Origin: an uncultured Lachnospiraceae bacterium
GTDB taxonomy: Bacteria; Bacillota; Clostridia; Lachnospirales; Lachnospiraceae
NCBI GenBank assembly: GCA_910579615.1
Contig: CAJTUA010000020.1
Location: forward strand, 18,334-82,333
Length of the DNA: 64,000 bases
Direction: 5' to 3'
The position numbers and the translations under genes were made by a program. Under the pieces are notes generated by a model. It made no database searches. It had not been told where the DNA came from and saw only the letters and a program-made list of their open reading frames with translations. Below are positions 34,443 to 42,839 of the stretch, piece after piece. The stretch's first letter is position 1. Each line of letters begins with the position of its first letter.

Positions 34443-35717
34443 ATGCTAAGAAAAAACAAAAAAATTTTATTTGCGGCAGCCCTATCCTTTTTGGGGCTTT
34501 CCGCCGCAGGGTGCGGCAGCAGAAATGTGGACGGCGAAAAAACAGTGATTGAACTGCTGCATTATAAGCCGGAGGCAGTCAGCTATTTTGAGGAGGTTGA
34601 AAAGCGTTTCAATGAATCCCATGAGGATATTGAACTTAAAATAACCTCCCCCAACGATGCGATGACAGTGTTAAAAACGCGCCTGATTCGGGAGGATAAT
34701 CCGGATATTATCGGCATTGGCGGTGATTTCAATTACGCAAATTTTATTGATGCGGGAATCCTGATGGACATTTCGGACTTTGACGGGTTAAACAGCATCC
34801 GGAAAAATTACTTAGATATCAACGAAAATCTGGAGTTTGTTCCGACAGATGGTACTTACGGCGTGCCTTATATGGCAAACGCAGCCGGGATTTTATATAA
34901 CCGGGATATGTTTGAAGAATACGGGTGGCAGATACCAAAAACGTGGGATGAATTGCTCTCGCTGTGTGAAGAGATTCAAAAAGCGGGGAAATTGCCGTTT
35001 TATATGGGGTACAAGGATACCTGGACCTGCCTTTCACCGTGGAACAGCGCAGCGGCTTCCCTGACAGGGGCTACCGTGTGTAAGGATGTCAACCGGGGTG
35101 CGACGACCTTTACAGAGCAGTACCGGACGCTTGCCGAGCAGATGAAAACGCTGTTGCAGTACGGTCCAAAGGACTTCGCGGCATATTCTTACAACGACGC
35201 GTGTACGGCATTTGCGCGAGGGGAATCTGCCATGTTCATGATTGGAAGCTATGCCGTGCCACAGATAAAATCCGTAAATCCGGACATAAACATTGATTCC
35301 TTTGTTTATCCGGCATCAGACCGTGCGGAGGAAAATATTCTGACATCAGGCATTGATTTGCAGTTCTGCATCATGCAGGATTGTCCGGACAAGGAAGCCG
35401 CATATGAGGTACTTCGCTTTTTCCTTGAGGATGAGAATGTGCAGGCATACATGGATAATCAGAATTCAATCCCATGCAAGGAAGGAACATTTACCCTGGC
35501 GCCAATGCTTGATGGTATGAAGGAATGTATCGAGGAGGGGAAAGTAACGGATTTTCAGGATCATTTTTACCCTGCGGAGATGGCTGCTGAGGCATTGATA
35601 CAAACTTATTTATTGGATGGGGATACGGATAAATTCCTGAAAAAATTCGATGAAGCGTGGGTGAGGTATAACCGCGACCTGATTGAAAAAGTGAAAAAAT
35701 ATGAGGCGGAACATTGA
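34443..35717 (+). CDS. ABC sugar-binding lipoprotein (family 1)
   Basis: A 424-residue protein; ATG at 34443 follows AGGAAAGGAG. The lipobox is SAAGC, so it is membrane-anchored on the outside. It has the family-1 extracellular solute-binding fold (DNPDIIGIGGDFNYANFI, YGVPYMANAAGILYNRDMFE, ARGESAMFMIGSYAVPQI). It captures an oligosaccharide, probably raffinose-family given the downstream alpha-galactosidase, and delivers it to the two permeases. No ATPase gene lies in the operon, so a shared MsmK-like ATPase elsewhere is expected. Confidence 0.92.
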   Translation: MLRKNKKILFAAALSFLGLSAAGCGSRNVDGEKTVIELLHYKPEAVSYFEEVEKRFNESHEDIELKITSPNDAMTVLKTRLIREDNPDIIGIGGDFNYANFIDAGILMDISDFDGLNSIRKNYLDINENLEFVPTDGTYGVPYMANAAGILYNRDMFEEYGWQIPKTWDELLSLCEEIQKAGKLPFYMGYKDTWTCLSPWNSAAASLTGATVCKDVNRGATTFTEQYRTLAEQMKTLLQYGPKDFAAYSYNDACTAFARGESAMFMIGSYAVPQIKSVNPDINIDSFVYPASDRAEENILTSGIDLQFCIMQDCPDKEAAYEVLRFFLEDENVQAYMDNQNSIPCKEGTFTLAPMLDGMKECIEEGKVTDFQDHFYPAEMAAEALIQTYLLDGDTDKFLKKFDEAWVRYNRDLIEKVKKYEAEH

Positions 35718-35731
35718 GAGGGGGAAGGAAA

Positions 35732-36655
35732 ATGAAAGGAAACAAAAACAGAGCGGGCATGGCAGGACAGGGCGGAAAGAAGGCAAACAGGATGAGCCTG
35801 AACGGAAAAAGCCGCACCTTTTTGCTGATTACGATACCGATTGTAGCTCTCTTTTTCCTGTTTAATACACTGCCGCTGATACAGGGCGTGGTGTACAGTT
35901 TCACCAATTTCAGGGGCTACGGGGATTATGAATGGGTAGGGCTGCGCAATTATATCGACCTGTTCCGGGATGCCCGGGTTGGCAACTCTTATCTGTTTAC
36001 CTTCAAGCTTGCAGTGGTTACAACGATTATTGTAAATGTCCTAAGTCTTTTGCTCGCGATGGCGTTAAACAGTAAAATTAAATTTAAGAATACCTTGCGC
36101 GGTCTTTATTTTTTGCCGAACGTGCTTGGCGGTCTGGTGGTCGGTTACATCTTCAATTACTTTTTCACATATATCCTGCCGGAGCTGGCAAAAATGCTTG
36201 GCTTTGAGGGGAACAGCATGCTTGCAAATTCAAAGACGGCATGGCTTGCAATTGCGGTTGTCTGTGCGTGGCAGTCAATTGCGATGAATACTATTATATA
36301 CATTTCCGGTTTACAGACTGTGCCGGAGGATGTGTACGAGGCGGGTTCTTTGGACGGCGCGACAGGGTGGTCAAAATTCCGTAACCTGACTTTCCCGTTG
36401 ATTTTCCCGTTTTTTACAATCAATCTGGTGCTCTGCATGAAAAACTTTTTGATGGTATTTGACCAGATTATGTCACTGACAAAAGGCGGACCTGCCCAGA
36501 GTACGGAATCCATTTCCTATCTCATTTACAACAATGGTATGAGCGGCGGGCAATTTGGCTTCCAGAGTGCGAACGCGGTGTTGTTTTTTGTATTGATAGT
36601 AATAATATCCGTGGCGCAGATGACATTTTTGGGTAAAAAGGAGGAGCAGTTATGA
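35732..36655 (+). CDS. ABC sugar permease 1 (MalF-like)
   Basis: The preferred start is ATG 35732 with AGGGGGAAGG upstream; 307 residues with six predicted membrane segments. The EAA loop, which contacts the ATPase, is visible as DVYEAGSLDGATGWSKFRNL. It overlaps the next permease gene by 4 bp (ATGA), implying translational coupling. Confidence 0.92.
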   Translation: MKGNKNRAGMAGQGGKKANRMSLNGKSRTFLLITIPIVALFFLFNTLPLIQGVVYSFTNFRGYGDYEWVGLRNYIDLFRDARVGNSYLFTFKLAVVTTIIVNVLSLLLAMALNSKIKFKNTLRGLYFLPNVLGGLVVGYIFNYFFTYILPELAKMLGFEGNSMLANSKTAWLAIAVVCAWQSIAMNTIIYISGLQTVPEDVYEAGSLDGATGWSKFRNLTFPLIFPFFTINLVLCMKNFLMVFDQIMSLTKGGPAQSTESISYLIYNNGMSGGQFGFQSANAVLFFVLIVIISVAQMTFLGKKEEQL

Positions 36656-37488
36656 TGAGGGATAAGGAAAAAAGCAATGTCGGGCTGACCGTTCTTTTGA
36701 TTTTCGGGCTGATTACCATTGCCTTTCCGCTCTATATGGCGGTGGTAATTGCATTCAAACAGCCTTCGGAGATGACGAACAGTATCCGTGGTATTTTATC
36801 GCTCCCAAAGCATTTTGGCCTGGATAATTTCAGGGAGGCGATGCGGGTGACGGATTTCTGGCGTTCCCTTGGGAACAGTTTGTTTATCACACTGGCGACC
36901 ATTGCACTGTCCATCGTGGTGCATTCCCTGATTGGCTATGTTTTGGGGAGGAGCAAGGCAAAGAGTAAGTTTTATAATGTTATTTATCTATACCTGGTCA
37001 GCGGCATGTTCGTTCCGTTTGCCATATTAATGATGCCGTTGGTTAAACAGACGGCGCGGATGGGGCTTTCGAATATGTTTGGCGTGATTTTGCTGTACAC
37101 CGTGTTTTATCTGCCGATGAATACCATGCTATATTCCGGGTATTTGAAAAATCTTCCGTTGGCATTGGAGGAGGCCGCCTGTGTGGATGGTGCGAGCACA
37201 TGGAGAACTTTCTGGAGAATTATATTCCCAAACATGCGGCCAATGCATGCGACCGTGGCAATCCTTACTGCCCTTGGGACATGGAATGATGTTATGACAC
37301 CCCTTGTTATTATGTCGGGCGATAAAAACACGCTGCCATTGGCGCAGCTGAATTTCCAGAGCCAGTTTGGTACAAATTATAATCTTGCGTTTGCGTCCTA
37401 TCTGTTGGCGCTTCTGCCGATTGTGCTGTTTTATATCATCTGCCAGAAGCAGATTATTGCAGGTGTCGCGAACGGGGCGGTAAAATAA
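36652..37488 (+). CDS. ABC sugar permease 2 (MalG-like)
   Basis: A 278-residue protein; ATG at 36652 overlaps the preceding stop, with GGAGGAG upstream. It has six membrane segments and the EAA loop as LEEAACVDGASTWRTFWRI. Partner of permease 1 in import of the operon's oligosaccharide. Confidence 0.92.
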   Translation: MMRDKEKSNVGLTVLLIFGLITIAFPLYMAVVIAFKQPSEMTNSIRGILSLPKHFGLDNFREAMRVTDFWRSLGNSLFITLATIALSIVVHSLIGYVLGRSKAKSKFYNVIYLYLVSGMFVPFAILMMPLVKQTARMGLSNMFGVILLYTVFYLPMNTMLYSGYLKNLPLALEEAACVDGASTWRTFWRIIFPNMRPMHATVAILTALGTWNDVMTPLVIMSGDKNTLPLAQLNFQSQFGTNYNLAFASYLLALLPIVLFYIICQKQIIAGVANGAVK

Positions 37489-37513
37489 AGGGGATTTGCG
37501 TTGGAAGGGCAGG

Positions 37514-37538
37514 GGCAGGATTATAAACGGCTCCTGCC
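37514..37538 (+). other. Intercistronic hairpin in the raffinose operon
   Basis: GGCAGGA / TCCTGCC stem with an 11-nt loop between the permease and alpha-galactosidase genes, without a T-run. It may stabilise the transport part of the mRNA or allow partial termination. Confidence 0.4.
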
Positions 37539-37562
37539 TGGAATGGAACAGGAGAATGGACG

Positions 37563-39779
37563 ATGGCGATTGTATATGATAAAGAGCAGGGGATTTTTTC
37601 TTTGCATACCAGAAATTCCACTTACCAGATGAAGGTGGATGGATACGGGTATCTGCTGCACTTATATTACGGAAAAAAAATAAATACATTCATGGACTAT
37701 ATGCTCCCATACTATGACAGGGGGTTTTCCGGAAATCCTTACGATGCAGGGGAGGACCGCACATATTCCCTGGACGTACTTCCGCAGGAGTTCCCGGTGC
37801 TTGGTACCGGGGACTATCGCAGCTGTGCACTTAAAGTCAGGGAGGAAAATGGCTGCTGTGGCTGTGACCTGCGCTATGCAGGGCATGAGATTTTGGATGG
37901 GAAATATGCGTTGGATGGTCTTCCGGCATCTTATTCCGAACAGGCACAGACTTTGGAAATAAAGCTAAAGGATGAGAGAACCGGGATGGGGGTTACACTA
38001 TTATACGGTGTTTTGGAAGACTGCGATGTGATTGCGAGGAGCGCCCGGGTGGAAAATGCCGGAAAAGCAAAATTATATTTGGAAAAGGCTGCGAGTGTAT
38101 GCCTGGATTTTCTGTATGGGGATTATGATGTGCTGGCATTTTACGGGAGGCATGCGATGGAGAGGAATGTGCAGCGCACGGCGGTTTCCCACGGAAGGCA
38201 GGTCTTTGGCAGCAGCCGGGGGGCATCCAGCCATCAGTATAATCCTTTTGTTGTTTTGGCACAGCAGGAAGCAACGGAGCGCACGGGGGAGTGTTATGGC
38301 GCGGCGTTTGTCTACAGCGGCAATTTTTGTGCGGAGGTTGAGAAGGACCAGTTTGACCAGACACGTTTCCTTATGGGGCTTTCGGAGGAGCAATTTTCGT
38401 ATCCGCTTAAGCCGGGCAGTTTTTTTTGCGCGCCGGAGGTTGTCTTATCCTATTCACCGCAGGGAATCAACCAGCTTTCGCATAATTTCCATCACTGTGT
38501 TCAGGAGCATATCTGCCGGGGAAAATATAAAAATCAGGTGAGGCCGGTACTGGTCAACAGCTGGGAGGCCTGTTATTTTAATTTTGACGGAGAAGCGCTT
38601 GTAAGATTGGCAGAGCAGGCGGCGGAGCTTGGCGTGGAACTTCTGGTATTGGACGACGGGTGGTTTGGGCATCGCGACGATGATAATTCGTCCCTGGGGG
38701 ACTGGGAGGTCAATGAAGAAAAACTTGGCTGCTCCCTTGGGGAATTGTCGGAACGTGTCCACCAAAACGGACTGAAATTCGGCATCTGGATTGAGCCGGA
38801 AATGATTTCGGAAGACAGTGATTTATATCGCCTTTATCCGGAATGGGCGCTTCAAATCCCAGGGAAAAAACCTGTGCGTGCCAGAAACCAGCTTGTGCTT
38901 GATTTTTCAAATCCGCAGGTGGTAGAATATATTTTTGGGAAGATTTCCGATGTTTTGCAGCAGGGAAAAGTGGATTATGTCAAGTGGGATATGAACCGGA
39001 GCCTTGCGGATATTTATTCGGGAAATGCGGAGGAGCAGGGCAGGGCATCCTATGATTATATGCTTGGTGTCTACCGTTTGCTTGAGCTGCTTACGGCGAA
39101 ATTCCCGGATATTTTGTGGGAGGGCTGCTGTGGCGGCGGCGGGCGTTTTGATATGGGGATGCTTTATTACACGCCGCAGATATGGTGCAGTGATAATACC
39201 GATGCGGCAGACCGCGTCAGAATCCAGTATGGTACATCGTTTGGCTATCCCCTGTCGTCGATAGGGGCACATGTTTCCGCAGTGCCGAACCACCAAACAG
39301 GCAGATCAATCAGTCTTTCTGCAAGGGGCATTGTTGCCATGACCGGGGCGTTTGGGTACGAATTGGACTTCGGGGAGCTGATAGAAGAGGAAAAAGAAGA
39401 AGTAAAAAGGCAGATTAAGGTGTACCATCAAATTGCGCCATTGCTGGTAAGCGGGAAATATTACCGGCTGAGCAATCCGGCAAGGGAAGAGTATGGTGCA
39501 TGGATGGTGGTGGATGCAGAAAGAATGAATGCTCTGTTAAGTATTGTTATGTTGGACATTCACGGGAATATGCCTGTTATTTATGTCCGGCTGGATGGTC
39601 TGGATGCAGGGAAGAAATACAAGGAGCAGACAAGCGGGAAAGTATACACAGGGGAAGCATTGATGGCGTGTGGGCTGCCGGTTCCACTGCAAAAGGGGGA
39701 TTATCAGGCCTGCCAGATGATATTTGAAGCGGTGGAGGATGAGCAGGATGGAAAATCTGGGAATGCAAATTGCAGATGA
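37563..39779 (+). CDS. aga: Alpha-galactosidase, GH36
   Basis: A 738-residue protein with the usual GH36 length and no signal peptide; ATG follows CAGGAG. The nucleophile Asp is in VKWDMNRSLAD (near 475) and the acid/base Asp in WCSDNTDAADRVR (near 546). Other GH36 marks are ELLVLDDGWFG and GIWIEPEMIS. It removes alpha-1,6-galactose from raffinose or melibiose in the cytoplasm, leaving sucrose or glucose. The kinase gene overlaps its end by 32 bp. In R. gnavus the same two activities are fused in one protein (AgaSK), from memory of that literature. Confidence 0.95.
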   Translation: MAIVYDKEQGIFSLHTRNSTYQMKVDGYGYLLHLYYGKKINTFMDYMLPYYDRGFSGNPYDAGEDRTYSLDVLPQEFPVLGTGDYRSCALKVREENGCCGCDLRYAGHEILDGKYALDGLPASYSEQAQTLEIKLKDERTGMGVTLLYGVLEDCDVIARSARVENAGKAKLYLEKAASVCLDFLYGDYDVLAFYGRHAMERNVQRTAVSHGRQVFGSSRGASSHQYNPFVVLAQQEATERTGECYGAAFVYSGNFCAEVEKDQFDQTRFLMGLSEEQFSYPLKPGSFFCAPEVVLSYSPQGINQLSHNFHHCVQEHICRGKYKNQVRPVLVNSWEACYFNFDGEALVRLAEQAAELGVELLVLDDGWFGHRDDDNSSLGDWEVNEEKLGCSLGELSERVHQNGLKFGIWIEPEMISEDSDLYRLYPEWALQIPGKKPVRARNQLVLDFSNPQVVEYIFGKISDVLQQGKVDYVKWDMNRSLADIYSGNAEEQGRASYDYMLGVYRLLELLTAKFPDILWEGCCGGGGRFDMGMLYYTPQIWCSDNTDAADRVRIQYGTSFGYPLSSIGAHVSAVPNHQTGRSISLSARGIVAMTGAFGYELDFGELIEEEKEEVKRQIKVYHQIAPLLVSGKYYRLSNPAREEYGAWMVVDAERMNALLSIVMLDIHGNMPVIYVRLDGLDAGKKYKEQTSGKVYTGEALMACGLPVPLQKGDYQACQMIFEAVEDEQDGKSGNANCR

Positions 39780-40581
39780 ACAGAAAAGGAATGCGGATAT
39801 TTTGTATCCGTTGCTGCTCCGGAAGATATTGCCGGATGGCAGGAAAAAGGTGGTTGCAGTTTCTGGCGGTTCGGGCGTAGGAAAAACAGGGATGGCGTGG
39901 TTGCTGAAAGAGCGCCTGGACGCAGACGGGATTCCTGCATTGATTGTGTCGGGGGATAATTATCCGCACCGCATTCCCGCATATAATGATGCGGAGCGGC
40001 TGCGTATTTTCCGGATGGCGGGATTAAGGGGGCTGTTGGAGGAAAATGTTTATAATCCTGCTGTGAGGGAAGAATTAAAGGAACTGCAGATACACAATCA
40101 TGATGCAAAAGAGTTTCCGGGGAAATATCCGTGGCTGGCGGTTTACCACAGGTGGGGCGATACGGCGCTGGAAGAGTATTTGGGAACGGAAAATGAACTG
40201 CTGTTTTCGGAGGTTTCTTTTGTATTATCTGCCTTTAAAAAAGGGGAAGAAACACTGATGCTGCGCCGGATGGGACGGGAGGCACATGAAGTCTGGTATG
40301 AGGAAACAAAAAGCGGCAGCAGACAAGTGCTGATTTTGGAGTGGACACACGGGAACAGCCCGCTGCTTACAGGGGTGGATGTGTCCATTGTATTGAAAAG
40401 TACGCCAGAGGAAACTCTGGAAAACAGGAAAAAAAGAAACCGGGACGCCGCGGTTGCGAGTCCTTTTGTAGCACGCGTGCTGCGCATTGAGCAGAAGAAG
40501 ATTGACAGGGAGCTTGGCAGAGCAGATTTGATACAGGATATGAAGGGCAATATTTGTTGTGATGTGCAGGAAAGGGGATAA
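39748..40581 (+). CDS. P-loop kinase, probable sucrose kinase (AgaSK kinase-domain homologue)
   Basis: The preferred start is ATG 39748 within the end of aga (GGTGGAGG 9 nt upstream); 277 residues. The P-loop is AVSGGSGVGKTGMAW (near 40), followed by VSGDNYPHRIPAYNDAERL and an ILEWTHGNSPLL segment. The fold resembles the uridine kinase/adenylylsulfate kinase group. Position between alpha-galactosidase and a GH13_18 phosphorylase matches the R. gnavus sucrose kinase domain, so sucrose phosphorylation with ATP is inferred. Here it is a separate, overlapping gene instead of a fusion. Confidence 0.75.
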   Translation: MENLGMQIADEQKRNADILYPLLLRKILPDGRKKVVAVSGGSGVGKTGMAWLLKERLDADGIPALIVSGDNYPHRIPAYNDAERLRIFRMAGLRGLLEENVYNPAVREELKELQIHNHDAKEFPGKYPWLAVYHRWGDTALEEYLGTENELLFSEVSFVLSAFKKGEETLMLRRMGREAHEVWYEETKSGSRQVLILEWTHGNSPLLTGVDVSIVLKSTPEETLENRKKRNRDAAVASPFVARVLRIEQKKIDRELGRADLIQDMKGNICCDVQERG

Positions 40582-40583
40582 CA

Positions 40584-42131
40584 ATGGAAGAAAAAACGGG
40601 AAGCGTGGATAACCGTCCGATGCTCAATTTGTACCCGGACAGTGTTGGCGGGGATATGGAGGCATTTTATAAAGTGTTTGACCAGGAAGGATTTTCCGGT
40701 GCTTTTTCTGCGGTTTATTTGCTGCCAAGCATTTACCATTCGGATTTGGACCGTGGTTTTTCGGTGATTGATTATGACTTGGAGAAGAAATATAAAACCA
40801 CAGGGATACTGGAAAAAATTCAAGGAAAAGGGATTTATCTCAAGCTTGATTTTGTATTAAACCATGCTTCTGTGCAGTCGCCGCAGTTTCAGGATTTGCT
40901 GGAAAAGGGGAAGTCCTCGGAATACAAGGATTTTTTTATTGACTGGAACGAATTTTGGCAGGGGTGTGGCGGGATGACAAAGGAAGGCTATATCCTGCCG
41001 GAAAAACAGTATCTGGATAAAATGTTTTTCCGTAAACCTGGTCTGCCCCTGCTTATGGTAGAATTTGCAGACGGGAGCAGGGCTCCGTACTGGAATACAT
41101 TTTATCAGGAAATTCGTGAGGGTGAAGACTATCATTCCAGATATTTGGGACAGATGGACTTAAATATCCGCGCAAAAAAGGTGTGGGATTTTTACAGGGA
41201 AACGCTGGAAAAGCTTTCTGGTTACGGGGCAAAAATCATCCGTTTGGATGCCTTTGCCTATGCGCCAAAAACACCGGGGGCAAAGAATTTTCTGAACGAG
41301 CCAGATACATGGGAACTGCTGGAAAAGGTTAAGGAACTGACACTGGAATATGATATGTCCCTGCTTCCGGAAATCCATGCAAGCTATGAAGAAAAGCGCT
41401 ATGAAATGATTGCGCAGAAAGGCTATCTGACATATGATTTCTTTTTACCGGGTTTGGTAATTGATGCAATAGAACAACAGGACGGTAGTTTCCTGTCAAA
41501 ATGGGCAAAGGAGCAGATGGCAAAGGGAATTCGCAGCGTCAATATGCTCGGGTGTCACGATGGTATCCCTGTGCTTGATTTGAAAGGCCTTCTGCCAAAA
41601 AAGCGTATTGATGGCCTGATTCAGCTGCTTGTGGAGCGCGGCGGCTATGTGAAGGATTTGCACGGTGATAAAAATGTGTATTACCAGGTAAATACCACAT
41701 ATTACAACGCATTGGAAAAGAGGGATGCTGCGCTGCTTCTGGCAAGGGCAATCCAGTTATTTATGCCGGGAAAACCACAGGTATGGTATCTGGATTTGTT
41801 TGCCGGAGAAAATGATTATGCGGCAGTAAAGGCAGCAGGCCCGGGAGGACATAAAGAAATTAACCGGACGAATCTTTCGGCGGAGGACGTGGAGGAAAGG
41901 CTGCGGGCGGAAGTGGTGGTAAAACAGTTGGAAATGCTTCGCTTTCGGAACACTTTTCCTGCGTTTGGGTTTGGTGCGCGCCTGTCGGTAAAGTGCAGCA
42001 AAAGCGGTATGTATTTTATCTGGGAGCAAAGTGAGTATAGTGCGGAACTGGAAGTTGATTTTAAAGGTCTTACGTTTGTTATGAGAGGGGAAGGTACAAA
42101 AGGGGAAGCGATTTTTTTGATGGAAGGATAA
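40584..42131 (+). CDS. GH13_18 phosphorylase, probably sucrose 6F-phosphate phosphorylase
   Basis: A 515-residue protein that begins 2 nt after the kinase stop (AAAGGGG upstream). The sucrose-phosphorylase-type GH13 signature includes MLNLYPDSVGGDM, nucleophile Asp in IIRLDAFAYAPKTPG (near 221), acid/base Glu in LLPEIHASYEEK (near 263), and NMLGCHDGIPVLDLKGLLP. With the kinase next to it, the most coherent role is phosphorolysis of sucrose phosphate to glucose-1-phosphate and fructose-6-phosphate, as described for R. gnavus. Plain sucrose phosphorylase (GtfA) is the alternative. Last gene of the operon. Confidence 0.82.
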   Translation: MEEKTGSVDNRPMLNLYPDSVGGDMEAFYKVFDQEGFSGAFSAVYLLPSIYHSDLDRGFSVIDYDLEKKYKTTGILEKIQGKGIYLKLDFVLNHASVQSPQFQDLLEKGKSSEYKDFFIDWNEFWQGCGGMTKEGYILPEKQYLDKMFFRKPGLPLLMVEFADGSRAPYWNTFYQEIREGEDYHSRYLGQMDLNIRAKKVWDFYRETLEKLSGYGAKIIRLDAFAYAPKTPGAKNFLNEPDTWELLEKVKELTLEYDMSLLPEIHASYEEKRYEMIAQKGYLTYDFFLPGLVIDAIEQQDGSFLSKWAKEQMAKGIRSVNMLGCHDGIPVLDLKGLLPKKRIDGLIQLLVERGGYVKDLHGDKNVYYQVNTTYYNALEKRDAALLLARAIQLFMPGKPQVWYLDLFAGENDYAAVKAAGPGGHKEINRTNLSAEDVEERLRAEVVVKQLEMLRFRNTFPAFGFGARLSVKCSKSGMYFIWEQSEYSAELEVDFKGLTFVMRGEGTKGEAIFLMEG

Positions 42132-42287
42132 TAGGAATATATTTTAAAGTATCCAAAGAACAGAAGAGTATTTAAAAAACTGTGACAGAATAAAATCTTA
42201 TAAAATGTAGAAAAAAGAACAATTGGGGCGGATTATCAATAAAGGGAAGCGATGGAATTGGAAGGGCAATATTTTTTCGTTTCCCGC

Positions 42288-42346
42288 TTGACAGCCGCCC
42301 TTAAGTGTGTTATGATATAACCAACAATTAAAAGATTGTTTAATTG
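42288..42346 (+). promoter_or_regulatory. Promoter and palindromic operator of the metal-ATPase genes
   Basis: TTGACA (42288) and TATGAT (42311) with a 17-bp spacer are followed at about +1 by CAATTAAA-agattg-TTTAATTG (42325-42346). AT-rich palindromes just after the promoter are typical of ArsR/SmtB-type metal repressors, which fits the downstream genes. No repressor gene is in the immediate neighbourhood. Confidence 0.65.
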
Positions 42347-42439
42347 ATAAATAATGAAAGCCCAAAACGGCATAACCCCTGATATCGGGGTATCCGGAAG
42401 GGGTTTGCGGGATTATCAGTAGAAAGGATGGAAAGAATC

Positions 42440-42658
42440 ATGAAAAAGAGCTACAAAATTGAAGTGGACTGTGCAGCGTGCGCAATGAAGATGGAGGAGG
42501 CAGCAAAGAAAGTCGCGGGGGTAAAGGACGCGGGGGTTGCGTTTATGACGCAGAAAATGAGCGTGGAGTTTGAGGATGGCGCAGATGTGGCAGGCGTTAT
42601 GGAGGAAGTACGCAAGCAGTGCAAGAAGGTAGAATCGGATTGCGAAGTTTTCCTGTAA
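42440..42658 (+). CDS. HMA-domain metal-binding protein (metallochaperone-like)
   Basis: A 72-residue protein. The ATG at 42440 is preferred; ATG 42428 is in frame and also possible (AGAAAGG upstream). The single heavy-metal-associated domain has the CxxC motif VDCAACAMKMEEAAKKVAGV. It probably corresponds to the N-terminal HMA domain of P1B ATPases, encoded here as its own gene. It may deliver Zn, Cd or another soft metal to the ATPase downstream. Confidence 0.85.
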   Translation: MKKSYKIEVDCAACAMKMEEAAKKVAGVKDAGVAFMTQKMSVEFEDGADVAGVMEEVRKQCKKVESDCEVFL

Positions 42659-42778
42659 TTCCTGGCGGTGCAATGTGATGTACCCTGTAAATTGGAACAA
42701 TAGGGCGTGGGGGATAAGAAAAGAAATAGGACATAGCGAAAAATTGTCCGCGGTATGAAAATAAAAATTCGATGTTGG

Positions 42779-42816
42779 ATGTGGAACCTCGGGCGGTATC
42801 GTGTGGGGTTCCACAT
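42779..42816 (+). other. Hairpin upstream of the P1B ATPase gene
   Basis: ATGTGGAACC / GGTTCCACAT, a perfect 10-bp inverted repeat with an 18-nt loop, 24 bp before the ATPase start and partly upstream of its ribosome site. No T-run. It could tune the HMA/ATPase expression ratio. Confidence 0.45.
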
Positions 42817-42839
42817 TAGTATGAAAAAAGGGGGAATGC

